From: Lithobates sylvaticus
Taxonomy: Eukaryota > Chordata > Amphibia > Anura > Ranidae
Direction of reading: 5' to 3'
Assembly (NCBI GenBank): GCA_028564925.1
Contig: CM053031.1
Span: 163,162,726 to 163,226,725 of the forward strand
Length of the DNA: 64,000 nt
Position 1 is the stretch's first letter; every line of letters starts with the position of its first letter. The position numbers and the translations under genes were made by a program. Of the stretch, positions 21,950 to 32,600 are shown piece by piece. The notes below the pieces were generated by a model. It saw only the letters and a program-made list of their open reading frames with translations, made no database searches and was not told the origin of the DNA.

Positions 21950-22646
21950 TTTTTTGCAGCACTCTCTTGATTCTTCTGTACTGATCGTGCTCCCTCAATT
22001 TGAGGTCTGACCAATGTTTCCTCAGTTGATCCTTGGATTGCCGTACCCAGGGGTGGACTGACAACTCATGGGGCCCCCGGGCAATAGGAGATTATGGGGC
22101 CCCCAGGCAATAAGAGATTATGGGGCCACACAGTATACACACGCACAGTATACAATCACACAGTATACACAGACATGTTTCTATTGGCTGAGAAGGTACT
22201 GGAGAAGTGGGGCAGCTATAATCTCTGGATTTTTAGACCAAAAGGATGTCGGTAAGGGACATTTCAGAGACAGATGTAAAAAAAAAGCACTGATTTTTAC
22301 ATACTGTCCCTGGTTTTACTGAGGCTGGCAACCCTGATGGGGCCCCCTAGTGGCCCAGGGCCCTCAGGCAGTGGCCGAGTGGCCGAATGGTCAGTCCGCC
22401 CCTGGCTGTACCCCAAAATTCCTGTGCAGACTCTTCACAACTTTAGTCAGGATCTTGGCCTTTTGGGTTTGGGTACGGTCCATACTTCCCGTCATAGTTG
22501 GCCCTCTTGAAGATGTCCACCGTTTCCACCATCTGTATAAAGGCCATAATTGAGGCCTTCAATCTTCTCTGGGATCGGGAGGTTCGGGGCTCCAGCCTTT
22601 TGTTTTTTCTGCACTCCTCTGCATGCAGCTGTTGTCTCTCTGCCAC
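21950..22646 (-). pseudogene. Myb/SANT-like Harbinger accessory gene, first exon with the DNA-binding domain
   Basis: The minus strand encodes AFIQMVETVDIFKRANYDGK and YGPYPNP, then (after a small frame change) AKILTKVVKSLHRNFG, and past the inserted hAT MITE QSKDQLRKHWSDLKLREHDQ and YRRIKRVLQKS, ending at donor GTAAGT. The KDQLRKxWSDLK...EHDQYRRI pattern is the third helix region of the Myb/trihelix domain of PIF/Harbinger accessory proteins (NAIF1-like). It would bind the transposon and recruit the transposase. The start codon is uncertain: ATGs at 22646 and further in are possible. The frame is broken at least once before the MITE, so this is a pseudogene. Confidence 0.75.
22048..22404. 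mobile_element. hAT-type MITE, 8-bp target duplication, inside the Myb exon
   Basis: The ends are CAGGGGTGGACTGAC and GTCAGTCCGCCCCTG (one mismatch). The flanks GCCGTACC (22040-22047) and GCTGTACC (22405-22412) are an 8-bp duplication with one change, as expected for hAT elements. The 357-bp body is non-coding. Confidence 0.85.
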
Positions 22647-22927
22647 TGCGCCGAAAGAGAAGGGGCGGGGAATAAACTAGAAAGAACATCAGGGGCGGAG
22701 TTTCACGCATGCGCAGTGTATATAAAGCGGAACACGCATGCGTTGTATGTACGATCTGTGAGCGGGGGACGAAGTAACGGAAGCGAGGATCGTTATAACG
22801 AAGGTACAATTTTAAGTTGGTGCATCAGTGGCCTTTACTGCTTATAGATTGAGTCCTATATTGGGTCAAGATTAGGAGAGTTTCGCCTGACATTAGGGTT
22901 TGTCTTGTGTTGTGTCTTGCAGAGAAA
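22647..22927. promoter_or_regulatory. Shared region between divergent Myb-like and MADF genes
   Basis: This 281-bp gap lies between the Myb-like gene (minus) and the MADF gene (plus). It has a GC-box-like GGGGCGGGG, two GCATGCG-type blocks and TATATAAAG at 22719-22727 on the plus strand, about 200 bases before the MADF ATG. It looks like a two-way promoter; usage is inferred. Confidence 0.5.
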
Positions 22928-22974
22928 ATGGATCTATTCAACGATGAGAACTTTATCCCCATATTCATTGATAT
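22928..22974 (+). pseudogene. MADF-domain gene, start of exon 1
   Basis: ATG at 22928 reads MDLFNDENFIPIFID and stops being continuous at 22974, where Gypsy A is inserted (duplicated target GATAT). The frame picks up at 36478. This is the first helix of a MADF domain, a Myb-related DNA-binding fold. The 16 residues contain the hallmark F-I spacing of the family. Confidence 0.75.
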
Positions 22975-23603
22975 TGTTAGGTACCTGAGTGGAGAGCCTG
23001 ACTTTGCTGGGAGAGGGCCTCTCTTACGGCTCTGGTTCAGGGCCCACTGAAGTGGAGACAGTGGTCCCGTGAGCACAGCGGGGTAGGAGTGCCTGGACTG
23101 GATACTGTGGCAGATGCAGCTGGTCGGTAGCAATCTCCTGAAAGCTGAAGCAGCAGGGACAGGCAGGCAGCTGAGCAGGACCTGGATGCAGGATGACCCC
23201 GAGATGGCGTCAGCGATTCTGGAGATGTGCAGCATGCAGAGAGACAGGCAGAGGGGTCGTCAGGCAGGCCGGGTCTGGATACACTTGGCAGGCAGGTAAG
23301 TGGGCACAGGCGGCAGATAGGTCAAACAGGCAGGAGGTCAGCGTTCAAATATCAGTCCAAAGCAGAGTCAACAAGCCGGGGTCAGGAATGGAGAAGGTAG
23401 CAGAGTCAAGTGGGAGCCGGGTCAGATTTACAGGAATATACAGGCAGGTTTCTCTAGGGTCACACTGTAGACGAACAGCACCTAACATGTGCAACTGCCA
23501 CTTCTTTTAAAGGGCCACTGGCGCCAAACAGCGCTAGCGCGTCACGTGTGCGCCCGCGATGCGCGCGCCGATTCGACCGCACGTCGCAAGTGGAGTCCTG
23601 ACA
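22975..23603 (-). repeat. Gypsy A 3' LTR
   Basis: Begins TGTTAGGTACC and ends CTGACA in plus orientation. A polypurine tract (on the minus strand) adjoins it at 23604. Confidence 0.85.
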
Positions 23604-26600
23604 TTGCCCCCCCACAAGGGGCAACCTCCGGGTGCCCAGTTGATCGTCCTTCTTGGGGTGCGATATGAAAAAGGCACGAATTAGTCTTTCAGCATGTATA
23701 TTGTCCTCGGGTTCCCAAGAGTTACTCTCCGGGCCGTAGCCCTTCCATTTAATTAGAAACTGTCTTTGCCCTTGTCGCCTTCTACAATCTAGTACAACTT
23801 CTACCTCGTACTCCTCATTCCCATCCACTAGGACAGGTTCAGGAGGCCCGGACTCCCTATTGGGGAAGGGGTCGGGTACCGAGGGTTTCAACAGGGAGAC
23901 ATGAAACACAGGATGTACCTTCATGGTGTCAGGCAGGGATAGTTCATAGGACACCTCATTAATCCTCCTTTTTACAGGAAAAGGGCCCAGGAACTTGGTT
24001 GCCAACTTCTTAGACGGACAGGCTAACTTTAAATTAGAAGAGGAAAGCCATACCTGATCCCCGATTTGCAGATTTAATTCTCCCCTCCTTTTTTGGTCAA
24101 AGGCTTTCTTACTGTCCGCCTGGGCCTTGGTTATGGCCTCCTGAAGAACTTGGTTGTTGCGGCTAAGGAAGGTCACTGTGTCCTGGACTGCTGGAACGGA
24201 GGATTCTGCAAGAAAATCTGGGAGAAATGTTAAGTGGAATCCATAATTAGCGAAAAATGGGGACTGCCCCGTGGTCGAGTGACTGGCATTGTTGTATGCG
24301 AATTCCGCTAAGGGCAGCAGAGACACCCAATCATCTTGCACGAATGAAGTGAAACACCTAATATATTGTTCGAGAGTCTGGTTTGTGCGCTCAGTCTGCC
24401 CATTGGTTTGGGGGTGGTAAGCCGAGGATAGGGCCAGCTCGATCTTCAAGCTCTCACACAGTGCCCTCCAGAACCGAGAGGTGAACTGAACTCATCTGTC
24501 CGAAACGATGTTCTTGGGTACCCCGTGTAACCTAATGATCTCTCGGATAAATACACGGGCCGTCTCTGCTGCAGATGGAGTTCCCCTTAAGGGTAGGAAG
24601 TGGGCCATCTTTGAGAGTCGGTCAACGACTACAAAGATGGCCGTGTGACCCTCAGAGGGGGGCAGCTCGACTATAAAGTCCATCGTAATCATACGCCAGG
24701 GTCGGTCAGGTGCAGGAAGAGGCTTAAGTAAGCCCCAGGCTCGGCCCCTAGTAGTCTTGCTTCGGGAGCACACTGGGCAGGAACTAACGTACTTGGTGCA
24801 GAACTCCTTCAGACCAGGCCACCAGAAGGTGCGCTGCACCAGGTCGGTGGTTTTTCGGGCCCCGAAGTGTCCTGCTAGTGGGTGGTCTGTGCCAATACTT
24901 TAACCCGGATGGGTTCGGGGACAAACACCTGACTATCCTTCCATAGCAGACCTTCTCTAGGGGTTAATGTAAGTCCTGGGGGAAGGAGCGGGTTCAGGGA
25001 GGCTTCCCTGATCTGGTACAGTAAATCTGGCTGTAACAAGAGGAAGCTGCTTGCAGGGAGGATGGTATCTGGAGGCGTGGGGTCTTTAGGGCAGTCATAC
25101 ATGCGTGAGAGCGCATCTGGCTTCACATTTTTAGATCCAGGCCGGTAGGTAATGTGGAAGCTGAAACGTGAAAAGAACAGGGCCCAGCGGGCTTGTCGTG
25201 GTTTTAAGCGTTTCGCCGTCCTCAAGTACTCGAGATTCTTGTGGTCCGTGTATATTAACACGGGGTGGACTGCTCCTTCCAGCAAGTATCTCCATTCCTC
25301 CAACGCTGATTTAATGGCTAGCAGTTCTCGGTCACCTACGTCATAGTTCCTTTCCGCGGGGGAAAGTTTCCGGGAGAAGAAGCCCACAGGATGCATTAGG
25401 TCATTATTGCCCTGGCGTTGGGAGACCACAGCTCCCACTGCTACCTCGGAAGCATCCACTTCCAGGATGTATGGGAGAGACGGGTCAGGGTGACTGAGGA
25501 TGGGGGCGGATGTGAATCGCCCCTTGAGTTTTACAAATGCCTCCTGGGCCTCTGGACCCCAATGAAAACGTACATTATGCCTTGTTAGCTGCGTGATTGG
25601 TGAGATGATGGCCGAGAACCCCTTGATGAACTTCCTATAAAAGTTTGCAAATCCGACAAAACGCTGCACACCCTTTTTATCAGAGGGTGCCGGCCAGTCC
25701 AGTACAGCAGTTACCTTTTGTGGGTCCATCTCAATGCCTGCTGGGGAGATCTCAAGTCCCAAGAATCGGATGCTCTGCTGTTCGAAGGTGCACTTCTCTG
25801 CTTTGGCATATAATCCGTGCTGACGGAGACGGAGTAAGACTCGGCCCACATGCCCCCGATGCTGTTCAAGCGTTCTGGAAAAGATCAGGATGTCATCCAA
25901 GTATACAATGACAAAAATGTCCAAAAAGTCTCTGAAGACCTCATTTATGAAGTGCTGAAAGGTGGCCGGGGCATTACAAAGGCCAAAGGGCATGACCAAG
26001 TACTCGTAATGCCCAAAGCGGGTACGAAATGCAGTCTTCCACTCGTCGCCTGGTCGGATGCGAACCAGGTTGTAGGCCCCCCTTAAGTCCAGTTTGGAGA
26101 ATATGGTGGCCGCTCTTAGTTTTTGGAACAGTTCTGGTATTAAGGGTAGGGGGTAACGGTTCTTAATCGTAATCTCATTTAGTTCCCGGTAGTCCACGAA
26201 GGGTCGGAGTGACTGATCTTTCTTGGTTACAAAGAATATGCCGGCCCCTGCAGGTGAGGTAGAGTGACGTATAAACCCCTTCTTGAGATTCTCCGAAATG
26301 TAGGCCTTCAGGGCCTCTTGTTCCTTCTCGGAAAGGGGGAAAATACGCCCGAATGGAATCTCGGCCCCTGGCAAAAGTTCTATGGGGCAATCGTAGGTGC
26401 GGTGTGGAGGTAGAGAATCCGCTCCTCATTTGCTAAAAACATCTAGGAATTCATGGTAGGGTTCCGGCACTGCTTGGGTAAGGTTAACATCAGAGTCCAG
26501 ACAGAGAAGCGTAGCGGGCTGTGCCGGAACTTCGTGTAGGCAGTGTTCCAAGCAGTAGGGAGACTGGAACTTGACCTCTCCCGTGGACCAACTGATGGTC

Positions 26601-27879
26601 GGGTCGTGAGCCTGCAACCAGGGGATGACCAGGATTACCGGAAACAGGGGGGACGAGATTACATCCAAGGTTAATAGTGCCTTGTGGTGGAGAGAAGAGA
26701 TAGTGAGCAAGGGTTGGGTTTCTTGGACAACTTGGCCCGATCTAATGCGGGAACCGTCAGCCAGAAAGACGGATAGTCTGTGGGTCTTTTTCTGAAGAGG
26801 AATGTCGTGCCGGCTGGCAAAAGTGGCATCGATGAAACAGCTGCAAGCTCCCGAGTCAAGGATAGCGTTGGTGAGAACCGTCCTTCCCAACTGAAATGAC
26901 AGGGATAGAGAGATGTGGGTGGCATGGACTGGCAAAGGAACAGAGCTGGTTGACACAGACGAAAGGCACTTACGTAACTTACTCGGGCATCTGTTCACAA
27001 AGTGTCCGGACCCACCGCAATACAGGCACAAATTTAGTTGCCGGTGTCGGGCTCGTTCCTCCGGAGACAGAGTGGGTCGCATGAGACCAAGCTGCATCGG
27101 CTCGCCGGCATCGGGGGGAGACTGGACAGGGCCCACCGGCTGAGCGGGCAGGTAACGGTTAGCCGGCAACGGAGCTCTTGCGGTCATCCAGGCCGGGCGG
27201 TGGACTTGGGCAGATCTCTTGACTCTGCGCTCCCGGAGCCGACGGTCAATCTGAATACTCAGGGTTATCAAGCCCTCCAGGGTGTCTGGGGTGCCCACGC
27301 GGGCAAGTTCATCCTTTAGGCCTTCGGAGAGGCCCATGCGGAACTGATGCCTTAATGCAGAGTCATTCCACTGGGTGTCTGCGCTCCATCGTCTAAAGTC
27401 CGTCACATAGTCCTCGGCCGTTCTGCGACCCTGCTGGAGCGCAGACAGAGCAGATTCGGCTGTGGTGGTCAACTGGGGGTCCTCGTAGAGTTGCGCCATA
27501 GCCTCCAGGAAGGACGAGTGGGATTGGGTTAACATGCTATTCCCTTCCAGCAGGCGGTGTGCCCAGATCTGAGGTTCACCCTGCAGCAGTGAAATCACAA
27601 ACCCCACTTTAGTGGCCTCTAGGGAGAAGGTTCTGGGTTGTAGAGCACTCTTGGTTCAGGAGGCAACATCACCACTGCAGGTGGGGTAGCAGGTGGTACA
27701 GGAGGCTGCAGCGGTGCAGGGGCTGCAACTTTGGGACCAGCAAGTTGCTGCACTCATCCTTCCAGTCTGGTATATCCTTCTTGAAGGGATTGCACCGCTT
27801 GGGTGAGGGCTGCCAGATGTGAGCAGATCTCCTTCATGGCAGAGGCTTCCCCCGCAGGCTCAGTCATGGCTGTTCGTAC
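23604..27879 (-). pseudogene. Gypsy A gag-pol remnant
   Basis: Domains can be recognised in family order on the minus strand: gag capsid-like region, CLYCGGSGHFVNRCP knuckle, DSGACSC protease motif, reverse transcriptase with YLDDILIFS, RNase H with [12 protein letters not shown], integrase with a zinc-binding N-terminus, and a chromodomain with FLIKWKGYGPESNSWEPEDN. It is fossil and broken (about four breaks). It is closely related to, but clearly diverged from, Gypsy B. Confidence 0.85.
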
Positions 27880-27885
27880 TGTTAG

Positions 27886-29614
27886 TGTCATGAAGATCCT
27901 GCCAGAAATCTAAACCCGGGCCGTCCTGGCCCTCAGATTCCATTGCGCATGCGCATGCGCGCCCGGGCGCGGGCACGTGCACAACCGCGCACAGGGAGAC
28001 GGGCGCGCGCCCTAGTTAGCACCAGCCGGCCTATTTAAGCCTGACTTGAGCAGATGGTCTTTGCTGTCTGCTCTACAGCGTTGTGGTGTAGTAAAGTGAA
28101 ACCTGATCCTGTTATACCTGTTCCTTTGACCCGGCTTGCAATTAAGACTATCCTGCTTTCTGCCTGTACCCGACCCCGGCTTCCAGTGACCATCCTCCTG
28201 CCTGATCCATTGTACCCTGCCCTGGTTCAGATCTATTACCTGACTTTTGATGAACTTTGGTTCCTTGTTCAGCCTTGTCCAGTCTGCAGTCTGACCCTCT
28301 GTAACGAGCCTGTTCACCTGTTGGTTCCAGTCCAGTCCGTGGTTCCGTTTCCTGTGTCCAGTTCCTGTCAGCTCTGCTATCCAAGCTTACCTGTGAACCT
28401 GGTTGCCAAGCCGTTGTCCGGTTCCTGTCAGCTCTGCTATCCAGTTTACCTGTGAGCCTGCTTCCTGTGATCCTGCCAGCTCCGCTATCCGGTTTACCTG
28501 TGAGCCTGCTTCCTGTGATCCTGCCAGCTCCGCTATCCAGTTTACCTGTGAGCCTGCTTCCTGTGATCCTGTCAGCTCTGCTATCCAAGCTTACCTGTGA
28601 ACCTGTTGCCAAGCCGTTGTCCGGTTCCTGTCAGCTCTGCTATCCAGTTTACCTGTGAGCCTGCTTCCTGTGATCCTGCCAGCTCCGCTATCCGGTTTAC
28701 CTGTGAGCCTGCTTCCTGTGATCCTGCCAGCTCCGCTATCCAGTTTACCTGTGAGCCTGCTTCCTGTGATCCTGCCAGCTCTGCTATCCAGTTTACCTGT
28801 GAGCCTGCTTCCTGTGATCCTGCCAGCTCCGCTATCCAGTTTACCTGTGAGCCTGCTTCCTGTGATCCTGCCAGCTCTGCTATCCAGTTTACCTGTGAGC
28901 CTGCTTCCTGTGATCCTGCCAGCTCCGCTATCCGGTTTACCTGTGAGCCTGCTTCCTGTGATCCTGCCAGCACCGCTATCCAGTTTACCAGTGAGCCTGC
29001 TTCCTGTGATCCTGCCAGCTCTGCTATCCAGTTTACCTGTGAGCCTGCTTCCTGTGATCCTGCCAGCTCCGCTATCCGGTTTACCTGTGAGCCTGCTTCC
29101 TGTGATCCTGCCAGCTCTGCTATCCAGTTTACCTGTGAGCCTGCTTCCTGTGATCCTGCCAGCTCTGCTATCCAGTTTACCTGTGAGCCTGCTTCCTGTG
29201 ATCCTGCCAGCTCCACTATCCAGTTTACCTGTGAGCCTGCTTCCTGTGATCCTGCCAGCTCTGCTATCCAGTTTACCTGTGAGCCTGCTTCCTGTGATCC
29301 TGCCAGCTCCGCTATCCAGTTTACCTGTGAGCCTGCTTCCTGTGATCTTGCCAGCTCTGCTATCCAGTTTACCTGTGAGCCTGCTTCCTGTGATCCTGCC
29401 AGCCCTGCTATCCAGTTTACCTGTGAACCTGCTTCTCAGAGATCCTGCCTGCTCAGCTAACCTGTTCCCTTCCCACCGGTCTGTTGATCCTGCCAGGCAC
29501 CCGTGCTCCTCCTCACTCCTGTCTCCCCTGTTCCCACACCAGGGGACCAGGAGTGGGAGACGCAAGGGAGGCCTCTCCCTGCAATCTCGGGCTCGCACCA
29601 CCAGGTACGTGACA
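27886..29614 (+). repeat. Gypsy B 5' LTR with internal 48-bp tandem repeats
   Basis: Begins TGTCATGAAGATCC and ends GTACGTGACA. It has a TATA-like CTATTTAAG at 28031 and an inferred transcription start near 28063. From about 28380 to 29450 it holds about 21 units of 48 bp built on GCCTGCTTCCTGTGATCCTG. Confidence 0.9.
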
Positions 29615-29627
29615 GTAGCAGACAGCC

Positions 29628-32600
29628 ATGTCTGAGCCCGAGCAGGGAGCCCCCGCCATGGAGGGGCTAGGCCAACACCTGGCAGGTCTGACCGAAGCGG
29701 TGAAGAACCTCCAGCAGGGTTACACCCGGCTGGAGGAACGGGTACTGGCCCTGCCTGGTCCATCCAGTACCCAAGGAACTCCTCACCCAGCAATACCCCC
29801 AACGGGGCCTGCACCTACCCAGACTATAGTGATGCTACCACCTGAGCCCAAGGTACCTACCCCAGAGAAATTTACGGGTGCCCGTGGTAGCTTCAGAACT
29901 TTCCGTAACTCTTGTGAACTCCATTTTGCCCTGCAACCCAGGACTTTCTCTTTAGAGACCACCAAGGTGGGTTTTGTGATAGCCCTATTGACTGGGGATC
30001 CCCAAATCTGGGCCCACCGTCTCGTGGAACAAAAGGATGCAGCATTGACCAGTCTCTCCACCTTTTTTGATGCCATGGCGCAGCTTTATGAGGACCCCCA
30101 ACTCTCAACCACTGCGGAGGCCGCCTTACGTTCTCTCCAACAGGGTCGAAGACCAGCAGAGGACTATGTGGCTGAGTTCAGGCGTTGGGGTGCCGACACC
30201 GACTGGAACGATGCTGCCCTCCGTCACCAATTCCGCATGGGCCTCTCAGACGCACTCAAAGACGAGCTCGCCAGAGTGGGGGTACCCCAGACCCTGAATT
30301 CCCTCATAGACCTAAGCATCCAAATTGACCGGCGCCTACGGGAGCGTAGGGCCGAACGAACTTTGGGGTCCCCAAAACCTACCTGGATGTTCCCCAGGGG
30401 TCCAAGTCATTTCCGCACTGTTCCCCCTGTTAAACCTACTCGTTCCTCTTCAGCATCAGAACCCATGCAACTTGGACTCCTGCGGCCTTCTCTCACCCCA
30501 GCAGAACGCCAGAGACGCCGCAGCAACAATCTGTGCCTGTATTGCGGAGAGCCTGGTCATTATGTCCGGAACTGCCCGGCTAAACTCCGTAAGTTCCCTA
30601 CTATCCTCTCCAGTTATGTGGATCCTGTGACCGGGGTTTCATCTCATCTTGCCCTTTCTGTCTCCTTCCAGTTCTCAGGAAGGACCCTACAAACCACAGC
30701 TATCATTGACTCTGGTGCCTGTAGTTGCTTTATGGACTCTGCTTTTGCTGCCCGGCATCGAATTCCTCTCCGTCTGAGAAAACAAGGCCTGTCTGTCCAC
30801 CTGGCAGACGGATCTACCATCAAATCTGGCCCAGTGACTCAGGAGACTGCCCCGCTGCACACAGTGATCTCAGAGTCACATCAAGAACTGTTATGTTTGG
30901 ACATAATTTCTTCCCCCTTGTTTCCAGTCATTCTAGGGATCCCCTGGCTGCAAGCACACAACCCGGTCATCAACTGGTCCACAGGAGAGGTGGCCTTTTC
31001 TTCTCCCTACTGCCAAAGGTCCTGCGGCTTCTTGGTCCCCGCAGGACCCTCTGCTCTGCTCTGCCTCGAAAACGAGGCAGGTCTACGCCAGTCCATCCCT
31101 GAAGTCTACCATGCTTACCTGGATGTGTTTAGCAAACAAAGGGCAGATGTGCTGCCACCCCATAGGCCTTATGACTGTCCCATTGAACTTCTTCCCGGGG
31201 CCAAGATTCCTTTCGGTAGGGTCTTTCCATTAACAGAGGTGGAGCAGGGAAAACTAAAAGACTATATAGATGACAACCTGAAAAAAGGGTTTATCCGCCC
31301 TTCTACGTCTCCTGCAGGTGCAGGAATATTTTTTGTAGAGAAGAAGGACCATTCTCTCAGACCCTGTGTGGACTACCGTGCCCTAAACGAGGTCACAGTT
31401 AAAAATCGCTACCCGCTTCCCCTGGTACCTGAACTGTTTCAGAGGCTTGGCACGGCCTCCATCTTTTCTAAACTGGACCTCAGAGGGGCATACAATTTAA
31501 TACGTATAAAGGATGGGGACGAATGGAAGACGGCATTTCGGTCTCGATTTGGGCACTTCGAGTACCTGGTGATGCCGTTTGGACTCTGTAACGCCCCCGC
31601 TACCTTCCAGTCCTTCATAAATGATGTGCTTCGGGACTTCCTTGATGTTTTTGCTGTTGTTTATCTTGATGACATACTAATTTTCTCTTCCTCCCTAGAG
31701 CTGCATCGTGGACATGTTAAAAGTGTGTTGGGCCGTCTTCGGCAACATGGCCTTTATGCCAAGGCAGAAAAGTGTCTCTTTGAGGTAGAAAGCATACCCT
31801 TCCTAGGTCTGATCATCTCCAGTAGAGGCATTCGGATGGATCCCCAGAAAATCTCAGCCATCCTGGACTGGCCAGTTCCTGCAGATAAAAAGGGGATCCA
31901 GCGATTCATTGGCTTCGCCAATTTTTATCGCAAATTCATCAAGGGATTCTCGGCCATAGTGACGCCCATTACTCAACTCACCAAGCAAGGTACCCGTTTT
32001 CATTGGTCTCCTGAGGCCCAAGGGGCCTTCGAGGCCCTCAAGGGGCTCTTTACCTCAGCTCCTATCCTGAAGCATCCAGATCCTTCTCTGCCCTTTGTCC
32101 TCGAGGTGGATGCTTCAGAGATAGCTGTAGGGGCCATCTTGTCCCAGAGACAGGGCATCAAAGCCCTGCTACACCCCGTGGCATTCTTCTCACGGAAATT
32201 GTCCCCAGCTGAGAAGAACTACGATGTGGGGGATCGGGAATTATTGGCCATAAAGACCGCCCTCGAGGAGTGGCGTTACCTGCTAGAAGGGGCTATTCAC
32301 CCAATCCTGATCTTCACAGATCACAAGAATCTAGAGTACTTAAAAACTGCCAAGAGGTTAAAACCTAGACAGGCCCGTTGGGCCTTATTTTTCTCTCGTT
32401 TTACTTTTCACGTGACATATCGTCCGGGTTCCAAAAATGCGAAGCCGGACGCTCTGTCTCGTATGTATCACAAATCCCGGGATGGTTCCCCTCCAGACAC
32501 TATCCTTGCCCCTGGAAACTTTCTCCTGCTACAGGAAGACCTACGGTCCCAGCTCAGGCGGGCTTCCAGTGGCCTCTTACCCACTCCCGGTCCTGGGTTG

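Noticed and set aside
28591-29814. Long frames on both strands over the 48-bp repeats (for example repeats of EPASCDPASSAIQFTC), resembling a repetitive secreted protein
   Set aside because: The repeat length is divisible by three and lies inside a Gypsy LTR; both LTR copies show it in all open frames.
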